Of a DNA stretch of 64,000 nt, positions 35,001 through 46,021 are shown one piece after another. The translations under genes were made by a program, and so were the position numbers. The notes under the pieces are model-generated. The model saw only the letters and a program-made list of their open reading frames with translations. It was not told where the DNA came from and made no database searches. Position 1 is the stretch's first letter; the number at the start of each line of letters is the position of its first letter. The stretch covers positions 1,364,001-1,428,000 of the forward strand of contig JAULSU010000006.1 of assembly GCA_030512335.1 (NCBI GenBank), read 5' to 3'. This DNA is from Immersiella caudata. Its lineage: Eukaryota; Ascomycota; Sordariomycetes; Sordariales; Lasiosphaeriaceae.

Positions 35001-38000
35001 CCTACCTTTGAGTGTCACGAAATGACTGGATGAATGTCATGATGGAGTTTGGGCGGTTCGATGTCGTCATTGGTGCCGCAGCCTAATGGTCGCTGCTCTC
35101 CGAAAAACGGGCGAGGGCAAGATGTGACAGACGTTTTTTGGGGTCTTGGTGGCCGGTGCTTTGTAATGACTTATCTTCAGTTGGATTTGAGACATCATGA
35201 CTGAGTAATAACATGGGGAACGTTTGTCTTCAACTCTTTGTCTCGCAGAGCATTCAGGACCTCGTGTTGTCTCAGACAGTCGAACGGCTCACTTCCAAAA
35301 ACGAGGCGTGTGCAATTTCCAGCCCTACGCGGGTGGCATTTGTCAAGTCTCACGCTAAATAAATCCCGAGAGCGGCGCCTTGCGGGGCACTGCCGTTGTG
35401 GCTTCCGCGCTTTGCGCTTCGATAAATCATGGTTTCGGGCCGTCCTCAGCTTGCTCCACCTCGCGGCTGCTTGCCGCCGCACGTTTGGGCCCCAGATTCG
35501 TGTTGCCGGTAGAGGCCCTTGCGATGCCGGCAATCAATGGGTCGGGCCTTTTTGGAGCCCTGGCGAGCGACAGTTGGTTTGCGCGAGGGCATGGACGCTC
35601 CGAGGTACAGCCTAATCGGATGCTGTGATACCATGGCGCGTCCTGCCCTCGGTGCAGAGCGCCAAAGATGTGGCAGGGTGGTGGGTGTGCGACAGGATGA
35701 GCTGGAAAATTTTAGCGAGGCGGGATGCCTTGATCTGGCGCTGAGGGAACTGTGCGACGGCACGTGAGGCTCTGGGCTGGATTGGGGTGACCCGGGCTCT
35801 TCAGAAGGAGTCGAGAGTCTTACTTGAGGCAGTCCAGAGACACCGGGATGGGAGACCGAAGCCGAGGTGCCAACCTTCATGAGTGACGACCCAGATCGAA
35901 CAATTACTATCAGGCACTCCTTTCACCAGCAACCGCTCGAAGGCCAACGAGGATCCTGATGCAGACACCGCTGGTTTAGATGACCTTGCACTTCGTCACC
36001 AACACTCCGACGCCCGCCAGCAAGTCTGGACCGACTCCAGCGTTGTCACCGACGAGAGTCTGACCCACGTTCGCGAAGTGGAGCGGGAGCAGTGAGCCGT
36101 CCCAGGCGGTTTCCTATTTTCAATGCGAATCCGTTTTAGCGGGGTAACTAGAAACGCTGGGGAAAACGGTTCGTGAGAGTAGCCGAAACGGAGATGACTA
36201 AGCCGCGGGGTGGGGACAATGGGAAACGGCTCACTGTGACGGAAGGTGGGTGGCCCCACTGTGGAACCGAGGAAGGCAGCTGGCCGCAACAGGCTTCGTT
36301 CGCGACCCAGCTTCTCTCACATCACGCCGCCAAGGCCTTCACGTCTTTCATGAGATCTTTTCTAAGGAACGGTATTGGGGGTTCTTGACCGGATTTTCTG
36401 AGACGCTGCGAAGGCCCAGTTTTCCATGTCCGGTTTTTGCCTCCCACATCGAGACCCTGAGTATCATCGCAAGGTACCTGAGCCCCAACCGCGGCCGAGA
36501 CCCATTTGTCTTCCACCTACAAGCCCAGAGGTAAGATACACGGGGCTTCTCTCCGGCGATAGTGCAAGTTTGATGATGAAAGTGTCGCGATCTCAACAGC
36601 CTTGCCCGTCGCAAGAAGTTACCCAAAGCACACTACGGCCTCCTAAAGTCCGGAGTGGGCGCGCAGCCGTACTAACAAAATGGAAAGATGGTCGGGAATA
36701 GGATGGATCGGAGATTGGTCTGGAATCCCTTTAGTCTTGACGTTTAAGACAGTGCTGACCTGCCTGTGGAGGTTTGGCTAGTTCCCAGAAAGGTCCGGGG
36801 TGTTGGCCGCAGTCTATCCACTACGTAGGATAAGACTGGAAAGCACTGGGCAAGGAGGGGTAAGGAGCCCCCGGGCCTGTCCCGGGCCAGGATTCTGGCT
36901 CCGTTACGGGTCTGGTGAAGCGTCGAGGCATTGCCCAAGCAGTGACTGACAACGGTGCGACTCCTCTGCTAGTTCCGTTTCACATTCGATAGGGCAGTTT
37001 TCCAAACGGACCACAGGAAAAGGGAAACGTCGTTTTTCGGTATGGCATTTGATTCGCTTGGCGCTGCACAGCCTCCTTCAGTCTTGGCGTTTTCGGCTAT
37101 TTTCTGTCTGCGTTTCTCTGTGCCTGTTCCCAACACGATCTCGTCTCATTGACCGCACACGCTTGGCTTGTTGGTACAATCACATTCATTGATAAAAGGC
37201 AGTCATATCCGCTTCGATGCCGCCCCTTAGCTTTTCACTTCTGTCTGCACTCAGTTCCTTGAACATCCCTGTTCTGAAGACAACAAAGTTCAAAAGCTAT
37301 TTTCAGTCGCTCTGTCTCGACTACCCCCGCGTACATTGAGTAGGTGTTTCGCGAAGGCCCCGAGTCGTCTCGATTGAGTGCCGTGGAGATGGCACCCTAA
37401 ACTAAGTATGTTGGTTGCCTTCCTTTCAGATCGAGCTGTTACGCAAGCTCTCCCGGGTTCTTGTCTTGTGTTAAACGGCGATCACTTTGGTGCTTGGCGT
37501 TGGTGGTTTGAACTTTGGAAGGAGTCGACAAGGCCAACCCTGTCGTCCTTGGCATCAATCAGCCCTTGGCCTCACCCCCCAGATCCACCCTCCTCCGCCC
37601 TTCCGTCTTCACCACCCGTGTTCTTGGTTGCTCCTCGTTGACAGATTTGCTCTCCTAGTCCACCCAACACCCCAAGTTCGCTTTCGGCGCCCACCCCAGA
37701 ATCATCCCGCTCGCATCAATCTCAAGTCCCGTCGCCAGCCCAAACCACCCCACTTCAGCGTGTTGGGTCGCCCCACCGTTTGAGGTTCGTGCCTCTGCCC
37801 TTCTCACCTTCTGAAGACGCCAGTCTGGCTCACCGCCTCTTAGCAATGAGAGTCCTATCGTTACTACTATGAGCCATTCAATGCTTCGGTATCTCTTTCA
37901 GTCGGAAAAGTAGGACGGTTCTATTTACGGTTGGCTTCAAGGAAGCCTCCAGGTAGGACCGAGATCTTGAGGATCAGTCGCACTGTGACAGGGGTGCCAC

Positions 38001-39302
38001 GTGGAAGTTACGAAAGCGGGTGACGAACGAGGGGTGAGGGGTGCACGGCGGCGCGGACGCTCCCCCCGGCCCCAACTTTTAGCCCTGCTCGGTGTCGCAA
38101 TGTCAGGGTGAGGTCCAATGTGACTGGGTTGGCTTCGAGAGTTGGTGCCCAAGGTCAGACCTCGTTGCTCTCATCCTCGCAATTTCTGCCGCCACTTTCC
38201 CTTTGCGGCGTATCCAGACACTGCTACATTCCGGCATGCGAAAAGCGATATTCTACTTGCTTAGTTCAAGGGCAGTGAAGTTTCGCATTCCCAACAGGTT
38301 GTGCAACAGATTAAAGCGTAGTCGGATGGCATTGTCGTTGCATCGGGGTTGAATGGGTGGTTTTTGGCCGCCAGCGATAAAGTGCTCACCCTGTACCAAC
38401 CAAGTTCTCGGTGGATCACCGACTGCAGACCGATGTTGAGACGAATCGCTCAGCAATAGTAGGGATGGATCCTCCCGCGGTGACCGAGGAGGACCGCTCA
38501 CTAGATATAGCGAGTGCGAGGCCAATTGGACGGTTGGATCAGTTTTGCGTTTTCGATCGAGCCTGCTGGCCCCGCTGTCGCGCGCAGACAATCAAAGGGC
38601 CGGGGCAATACGGCGTGGGATGCGCCACGCGAGGTGCGGCCCCTGGAACTTTCACCGTTGATCATTGGGCAAAATAATCACCACTCAGGTCAAGCGTGCT
38701 CTGCTTATGTTATGAGTGACTCCAGCAAGTCAGGCGGGCCAGGATGCGGGGTGCCTTTAGCAAAGGGGCCTGGGAAGGGGGAGCTGGAACCGTGCGAGCC
38801 CGGGCCAGTTGCGCATCGCATTATCTCCGCTCACTGTGTGTCGAAAGCCCCGAAGAAGCTTCTATCACTCTGTGAGCAACCACGGTGTGGCGCTGGCCAA
38901 TGAGACGGGGGGAATCAAGATCTACGACCACGCCCTCGGTCGACGCCCCTCCCCCCTGCCAACGAAAGCCGCAGACGGGGCCCCCAGGATCCCTTTGGGC
39001 AACCCCTTCCTGCTTAACTCACCAACTCGAAGACCACCTCTGTGGTGTCTCTTCCTGACTTCTCACATATAAACCGGAACCTTTCCACACCGTCATTTCC
39101 CTAGTTTTCTTCTCTCACCCAGATTCCAAGTTTCCTCTCAAGTCTTCCCTGACCTACCAAAGCTTCAGTCTCGTCAGTGCTGCACACTATTCGACCCCAC
39201 CAAAGCTCCTCCCACGCTCACCAGCTATCATCCTGCCACACACCTTGTGTCGTCGACGGCCAGCCCCTACGACGAACCAAGGCCACAGTTTCACCGAACA
39301 AA
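35001..39302. other. 4.3-kb gene-poor stretch with a possible relic
   Basis: No intact gene seen. At about 37190-37900 there is a promoter-like layout (ATAAAA-type box at 37190, pyrimidine-rich leader) followed by a Ser/Pro/Thr-rich frame (PNTPSSLSAPTPESSRSHQS) ending in EDASLAHRL. This may be a decayed relative of the four-gene family downstream. The TATA-like ATATAA at about 39065 belongs to the first family member. Confidence 0.4.
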
Positions 39303-39711
39303 ATGGGGCTCCAAATGGATACACAGTCACCCAAGGGCAGCAGCACCAGGTTAGTTTACTCAATACGAACCTTGCTATAGAGATAACACTGCTAATTCAA
39401 GCGCACGCAGTTCCTTTTCACCAACCCCACGTTCGGAGTCCTACTCCTCCCTCCCTCCTCGGTGCACTACGCCTACTTCCATGAACAGCCAAGGCACTTC
39501 GATGCAGAGCACCAGATACACTTCATATAGCTACGAAGCATCAATGAACGATGGGACACTATATGGGAGGCTTGCGAACTGGAACACTAGCGGTTTTCAG
39601 TCTCAAGCGGCCGTGCCCCATGAATACAGCCGTATCCCAGCATACTGCGTTCGTGCAGCACTTGTCATTGATGACTTTGAGAAGATGTTTGAGCAGAACA
39701 GCAACAAGTAA
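39303..39711 (+). CDS. Tandem small-protein family, member A (115 aa)
   Basis: Exon 1 (39303-39349, 47 nt) and exon 2 (39411-39711) are joined across a 61-nt intron (GTTAGT...CACGCAG) in phase 2. The N-terminus reads MGLQMDTQSPKGSSTS. A Ser/Pro/Tyr-rich middle follows (SSFSPTPRSESYSSLPP), then the family core: NDGTLYGRL, and after about 20 residues YSRIPAYCVRAALVIDDFEK and MFEQ. No signal peptide, membrane segment or catalytic motif is visible. The core C-terminus looks like one amphipathic helix. A TATA-like box lies near 39065 and a long pyrimidine-rich leader precedes the ATG. Paralogues follow at 41557, 44014 and 45351. The family is not one I recognise; no function is assigned. Confidence 0.8.
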
Positions 39712-41556
39712 AACCTGAAATTTATGATGCAAACACAAAAAAACATTTCTTCTGAGTATTTGAGCGATAGATTAGCGTCATTTTGCTATTTAATTGAGTT
39801 TCTTTTCCTCAAGGCGGTTGTGCATCCAGTTACAGACCACATTGAATCCATGCATCCCATTGCTGCTGACCGAACGGAAAATGTGCACTTTTGCTTTTCA
39901 GCCCTCAAACCAGTGGTGGGTGGGCTGCTTGCCAGGACACTCGATGTCCGGGTGGTGCTTACGATAGTGTCTGAGCGCATTCGCAGAACCAAACCTCTTC
40001 TCGTCAGTGCAGAGTACGAACACCTGTGTTGATCCTAGGTCTATGGTGTGTCCTCAACAAGCCTCGCGGTTATCGGGCTGGGGCACTATGCGGGTCCTGC
40101 AGTACCTACCTAGGTACCTTAAGGTACGTTAGGGAACCTGACTGAAATGGTCGAACGGTGCTCGTTTTGCTGACGGAATCATGCCTCGAGATTTGTGGCA
40201 CGCATTCCCGCAGAAGGAACGGGAGTCGACGGTGGGCGTTGGGGGCGCGGGCGGTCGGATGCTGGGAGTGGCCAAGGGTAAACGCGCCACTCAGACTGGT
40301 GCATTTCAGCGAACGCTACTCCAACGGACCCATCCTAGGCGGATGGTCGTCGGGCACTTCTCAAGGTCATGAACCGCCGCCTTCACGGCTCTTACCAATG
40401 AGCGTTCACCATCTGGCAGACATAGATATGTCCCTTAGCGCAACTTGCATAAATACTGAATTCTGTTAGTCACAGCCTTTGAGATTTTAAGAGGTATGCG
40501 CGGGGTGGGTCACCTCGCCGCCGACATATCAGATTATCTGCGGGGCATCACCGAGCCGTCTTCTCGGTCGCTCCCATCGTTTATTACAGCCAGCGGTAGG
40601 TAGGTAGTAATAGCACATAGAGGCGCGACAAGAGGATTTCCAGCCTGGGAGGCAGTGGGTGTTCAGGGTCCAGCAGCGTGAATGAAATTGTAAACCCCGA
40701 GTAATGCCGGCCTGCAGTCCGATTCTTGTGTGATTGCGTATGTGTCAGGCTGCACTGCACCCCGAATGACGAGCAGCATATCGCACTCGTTAAACAATAC
40801 TGCAATCGCCGTTCACTGGCGATGCGGTGCCACAGCTCTACCCTGGACGGTGGTTGCCGATACGGTGCATCAAGCAAGATGCGTATTCTCCATGCAGGAG
40901 GAGTGCGGGAGACGGCGGGAACAATTCCTGCAGCACGCATTGCCTACCTACCTACGGTACTGTCAGTAGGGCCCAATAATCGAAATTGAAGCTCGCATCA
41001 CTTGACATGCGGCTCGTTGTTGGCTGCGCATACCAGGATCGAACGCCAACAATCCCCCCACGATCGCAGCACCTCAGAGATCGGGCTGACCGTCGTGCTA
41101 AAAAGCGCTAGGGAGAGTGTGCGCACTGCCTAACCGCACTGCCAATTGGGCTGAGAGGCGCAGATTGGACTGGTTACATTTTGGGCTTGGCGACGATTCC
41201 CCTTTTTGGAAGGGGGGGTTTCTGCCGAGGGGGGTCTGGTGCGTCCCAGCCAGAGGGGGTTTGGCGAGGTATCTACCTGACTTCCTAACCTTTATATTAG
41301 TTGCTTCTTCTTTCTTTCCTCGCCACGGTTCCTCCAGCGGTGGTTAACTTTCTCTTTCTCTTTTGCGTCCTCAACGGCATTATCCCCCACATCAGCGAGA
41401 CAAACGTGAGCTGTTGGCTCTACAGTCCATCCCTAAAGCCCGAACTCCCCGCAGGGACTACCTATACTCCCTGATCCTCTACCTGTCTACCCTACCTGTC
41501 AACCTACGTTGCCGTCTGCTCTACCCAGAACTGGCGCAGGGGAGCTGGTAGTAAAT
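39712..41556. other. Spacer between family members A and B
   Basis: About 1.85 kb with no gene. It contains short palindromic words such as CCTAGGTACCTTAAGGTACG (about 40108-40127). Inverted GGTAGGTAGGTAG / CTACCTACCTAC tracts at about 40596 and 40945 bracket about 370 bp. A TATA-like TTTATATTAG near 41291 precedes member B. Confidence 0.45.
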
Positions 41557-41961
41557 ATGTCCCCTCAAAAAGCAACAAACTCAGCTGGCAGCAACACTAG
41601 GTAAGCTTATCCACCGATGTTCTTCACCCGTCATAATTAGCGTAAGCCTCCCAAACACTAACAGTCCGTCCCTCACAGCGGCTCGCCCGCCCCAACCCCA
41701 ACATCAACGTCTTCTGCCTCACCGGGAGAAACCCAGGCGATGAACACTGTCGCGAATAATGATAATTCGGGAATTTATTCGACGATGGTCTCGACCGACG
41801 AGCGATCTATGAGCGATGGGACCCTACACGGAAGACTGATGGGTGCGAATGGCGGCAACCCTCAGATTGTGCCATCGGCTTACAGCCGCATTTCCGTGTA
41901 CTGCGTCCGGGCTGCGCGCATCATTGACGAGTTCGAAAAAGTGTTTGAACAAGGCCGCTGA
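41557..41961 (+). CDS. Tandem small-protein family, member B (108 aa)
   Basis: Exon 1 (41557-41600, 44 nt) and exon 2 (41679-41961) are joined across a 78-nt intron in phase 2. The acceptor is CTCACAG at 41678; the earlier AACAG at 41674 side would shift the frame into an early stop, so family comparison decides the site. The N-terminus MSPQKATNSAGSNTS matches the other members. The middle is Pro/Thr/Ser-rich (SGSPAPTPTSTSSASPG). The core is MSDGTLHGRL, then YSRISVYCVRAARIIDEFEK and VFEQGR at the end. No targeting signal is visible. Spacing from member A is 2.25 kb start to start, same strand. Function unknown. Confidence 0.8.
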
Positions 41962-44013
41962 AGGAGTTTGAGCTTCGGTGGCATTCCGTGTTAGATCGCA
42001 CATGTTTTATTTTGTATCAGGGAAGTTTTTATCAGCTTTTTCTGCACACTTTCTGCTCCTGTGAGGCCACGATGGGGAGGTGCTCATCCCTCGGGGGGCG
42101 CCGCTCAAAAACAGAGCGTCACACAATCTTGGGCTTGATGGATGGTGGGGCACCTGGTGTAAGTGCGGCCCTGCGTGTGGCACTAGGACGACAAGACTCC
42201 TGGCTTGGCATAAATAATCCCAGCATCGACAAGGTCCCAATCCGATGGCACACCGTCCCAGCATCCACTTACACTCCAATCCTGACCGCCCCACTGTGCT
42301 ATCTGCAACTGCAAAGCTGATTGGCCGATGTCGTTTTGGCGGCTTGAGGCAGGATCTGAGGGGAGCTTTGTGGAGCTGAGGGGAGCTTTGTGGGGCTGAG
42401 GGGCACTCGCAACGGCTCCCACTGCCCCTCCACACGGAGTCAACGGGGTCGCTGTGCCACCCCCGGGCCGGAGGGCGGGCCAGCACGGACGGGACACCTT
42501 GCCAAAAAGCCGCCTGTTTGCCCCTCCGGCCATCTTCAAGCTCAAGATAGGGAGGAACACCCTATCTCTTGTCAAATCCCCGTCACCTTTAGCGCGCTCC
42601 CCCACTTGACACTCCCAGCGCGAGCCGCGCGACAGCTTGCCAGAGTTTGCGGGACTGTAAAGACATCGACAATCTGTGTTTTGTGACAAAACGGCCGGCA
42701 TGTTCGTTATGTCCGAGCTGACTACCGTCCGTACGGGACTGGTACCTTAGCGATTGGATGGTCCGCTGTGATGGCTTCCATCCAGGTCAAGCCAGTGCCC
42801 CACCGTTTTCTTTCAGGGCTGCTAGCCCGCATTGGCTGCTCGGCTGGGAAGTTCAGGCCGGGCAGGTGGAGGGGGGAACAGGGATCTGTGGGGTGCTGGC
42901 CTGTCTTGCAGGGGCCGCAGTGACCAGGGACCACACCACGCTTGCCTCGATGCTGCCCGGGCAGCAGCCATGGGTGTTCAATGAGCATGAGCAGAATCGG
43001 CACGGTCACCTCATCAGGTAAACAGCAGGCGAGCTGCCTTTCCACCCATCTCGCAGCGCCAGTTCCGCGACAAAACAGTCGGCCTGCTCTGAGCATCCGA
43101 GTTTGCGCAAGGACGTGCGATTGGGCTCTGGTTTTTGGGGGTTTGCAGCATGTTATGAAGTGCAGTGACTCGACCGGTGGCCCGTCCGTCCAGTCTGGGA
43201 TCGTCTTTGCCTTTCATCGCTTACTTGCTTCTGCTTCTCGACATCGATCGTTTGCCCGCAGCGGAGCGGCTGGCCTGTGTCCGCTGACGGAGAAGACGCC
43301 GCTCTGTGGTTCGCTAGACCGGCAGACGTGCCGGATGATTGAATGTGGGTAAGGCCGCATAGGTATAGCAGCGAGGCTTAGAGTTACCCTTTTGTAGATT
43401 GCCTCTTAGGCTCGTGGCTGACCGTGGTCACCAAATCACCATCCACGGTCTGCGCAGTGGTGGGTGCCCCCACCTGCCCATTTCAAGGTGGGGGGTCAAC
43501 GGGTCTCTGGTGCAGCCGCGTGTACCGCTAACGGGGAACAAGTACACTTGGCAGACCCCAGGTAAGAGCGAGTGGTCGTCGGTTCCGCAAGGTACCGTTT
43601 GTCAAATCTGGGCGACCGATGAGTTTAGAGAGAGGATAATTGACCTTGTGGTACTTTGAATTGCCTTGCACGGCTGGATGGTGCCCGGAGCAACATGACT
43701 CCGCCTTCAAGTACCTGTTTGCCGATTCTCGGTCCGGCTTGTGTGAAGGGGAAAGAATCCAGGGCGCACCACTTCCCATCAGGTTTGCGCATCAACGAGG
43801 TCAGTCGCGGTCTCTCCTCAGTTGACATAAATATCTCTCCCATGATCATCCCTTTTCCCTTATTTTATACTTTGTTGCGTCTTTCCCTAGTTGTGACCCA
43901 GATATCCGAACATCACATACCCACAGGCCAGGGCCTCGGCCCTTCATCCGCTAGCTTTCAGCATTCTTACCCAGACAGTCTTCTTCAACTAGTACCTGCC
44001 TTCCCTTGCCATT
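41962..44013. other. Spacer between family members B and C
   Basis: About 2.05 kb without a supported gene. It holds a short tandem repeat at 42357-42403 and GC-rich chance frames. A TTTTATAC box near 43861 precedes member C. Confidence 0.45.
42357..42403. repeat. Tandem repeat, 20-bp unit, 2.3 copies
   Basis: The unit TGAGGGGAGCTTTGTGGAGC is followed by a copy differing at one base, then by the first seven bases of a third copy. Confidence 0.8.
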
Positions 44014-44429
44014 ATGGGCTCCCTACAAGACAATAAGTCTTCCAAAGGGAGCAATACCAGGCAAGCCCAACAATCTCGACTTTATCTCTCGCTTTGCTAA
44101 CATGTCGTCGCATATCACACAGCGGCCAACCGTCACCAGCAGCATCGAGCTTCGGCTCGGACTCGACCCCTTCCACAACCAGCGGCAACACTGTGAGCGC
44201 CAACGACCAACGAACCCTTCGTCTGCAAAGTTTGGACAGCTCTCATGATCTCCCTGGAGGTGCCACGATTGACGAAAACTTGTATGCAAGACTGGCCGGT
44301 TTGGAGAGTTGCGAGGATGGACACTCCAAGGTACTCTGCCCTTACAGCAGGATCCCAGTGTACTGCATTCGTGCAGCGCTTGCCGTTGATGAGTTCGAAA
44401 GGGTGTTTGACAAGGGCGTTGGCAACTAA
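44014..44429 (+). CDS. Tandem small-protein family, member C (117 aa), GC-AG intron
   Basis: Exon 1 (44014-44060, 47 nt) and exon 2 (44123-44429) are joined in phase 2 across a 62-nt intron whose donor is GCAAGC, a rare GC-AG intron, with acceptor CACACAG. The joined protein starts MGSLQDNKSSKGSNTS, continues Ser/Thr-rich (SGQPSPAASSFGSDSTPS), and carries the family core in its most diverged form: DENLYARL instead of DGTLYGRL, then YSRIPVYCIRAALAVDEFER and VFDKG. The match of exon length, phase and both protein ends to the other three members is the main evidence for the GC donor. The family and its function are not recognised. Confidence 0.78.
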
Positions 44430-45350
44430 AGACATGCAATGCTTCTGTGACATCGAATTAGTTACACCAAGCCGATTAGTCTACAATTCCAAGACATCAG
44501 GTCGATTGTTGTTGTGAAAGAAACATGATGCCTCCGTTGCACCGGGTCCTGAAAGAAGGCGTTCGGCGCTTGACATGCAGCTCCCTTGCGACAAGCACGC
44601 CGAGGGATGTGGGGATGGCAATGTGGCATGCACGCAATCAATGGCTTGGCAACAATCATCCCCGTTCCCCGATTGGAGACGTTGGGGACGAGCAGGCTAC
44701 GAAAGAGTAATGCCCAAAACCAGGGTGGGCAGCCTCTCGAAATGCAAGTCGGGAGCCAACCCCTGCCATTGCCAAACAAAGCATCGACTACCTACCGCAA
44801 GGCGGTGAAGACATCCAATGAGTGTGACGCGGAAGATATGGCTGTTTTGTCGCCCCCCCCCCCCCCTCCCTCCCTCTTCGACTTCTCCACGGTAGAGTGC
44901 CAAAGATGGGAAACATGGGGCAGCCTGCACTCCTTGTGCAGCACGACACGCGAGTGGTTTAGCGCTGTTTCCCGATTTACCTGTGGCTTCCGGGATCGCG
45001 CATGAAGCCAGGCATGGGTTTCCTAGGGCTCTCGCGAGAGTGACAGCTCCCCAATCCTCGACAGTCCAGGTTTTCGACGCAAGCCTTGCGATGCAAACCC
45101 CCGTATATCTTTCCCCTTTCTCTTTCTAATCTTCTCCATCACTCCTCCATTCATACCTTATAACCAGGCTTTTCCTTGCATACCCCATTGCGGGCACTGA
45201 CACGCGGCATCGCTCTTTCAGGGCTTGACGCACTACCTACCTTAGGTATCTCCCTACGGTGTGCAGCACACTGCCTTCATACAATCCCCTCCCCAATATC
45301 AACCAACTTCCACCACATCAAGACCTTCAGTTCTGTTATCGTCATCTACC
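44430..45350. other. Spacer between family members C and D
   Basis: About 920 bp, no gene recognised. It contains a C14 run at 44853-44866 and a TATA-like TTATAACC near 45158 ahead of member D. Confidence 0.45.
44853..44866. repeat. Homopolymer of 14 C
   Basis: Fourteen consecutive C followed by CT-rich sequence. The exact length may be unreliable in the assembly. Confidence 0.8.
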
Positions 45351-45764
45351 ATGAGTCCCGAAAATCACGCTAGGTCTCTGGCCGCGGTCAGCAACAGGTT
45401 TGTTGTGGACAGTCAGGCTTGAGCAACGCAGATCCTCAGAGACTGACATTCCTCTACATCCAGAACCCCCTCTTCACCAGTGTCTGCCTCGACCGCCTCT
45501 TTCCCGTCCGCGCATTCTAGCAACCCACACCCAGCCCGTGATGCGGCTACGAACAACACCCAAAGGGTCCCAGCAACCCCCGGGAACCCTGGCTTCGGCA
45601 CCCAAGCCAGCCCCCTGAACGATGGTGTCATGTGCGGACGACTAGTTGTCGGAAACACTACCACCGTGTCGTTCGAATATAGTCGTGTACCCTTGTACGC
45701 CGTCAGGGCAGCCCAAGCCATCGATGATTTTGAGGAGTTGTTCAATAGGGGCAAAGATAACTAG
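45351..45764 (+). CDS. Tandem small-protein family, member D (115 aa)
   Basis: Exon 1 (45351-45397, 47 nt) and exon 2 (45464-45764) are joined in phase 2 across a 66-nt intron (GTTTGT...CATCCAG) with a CTGAC branch site. The N-terminus reads MSPENHARSLAAVSN. The middle is Ser/Thr/Asn/Pro-rich. The core is NDGVMCGRL, then YSRVPLYAVRAAQAIDDFEE and LFNRG. The cysteine of the other members in the YC[VI]RAA block is Ala here. The exon lengths equal or nearly equal those of member A (47 + 301 nt). It is the last member before the HET gene on the opposite strand. Function unknown. Confidence 0.8.
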
Positions 45765-46021
45765 GCTGCGGGAATCTGAGTTGCTTCTCATCCGATCCCA
45801 TGGGCGGACACAGTTTGGCTGTTAACAAAAGGGGCACCATCTATGGCAAAGTTGAAGGGTTTGGAAATCAGTACCTATCAGGAAAAAACCCTCTCGGATG
45901 CGGCAGCATCACGAGAGCGCAACACACCCGGGCTTGTAAGCTAACATCTCCCAGTGCGTTGCACCGCGGTGAAATTGCCCGCTTCACTTGAGGACACTTT
46001 GACGATTCTCAACCGTCAAAA

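Noticed and set aside
35883..36095. 70-codon frame with acidic, His-rich sequence
   Set aside because: It begins at GTG; the only nearby ATG is in another frame that stops after 26 codons, and no intron joins the two.
41030..41045. B-box-like sequence on the minus strand
   Set aside because: The T-stem does not pair beyond one base pair, so no cloverleaf can be drawn.
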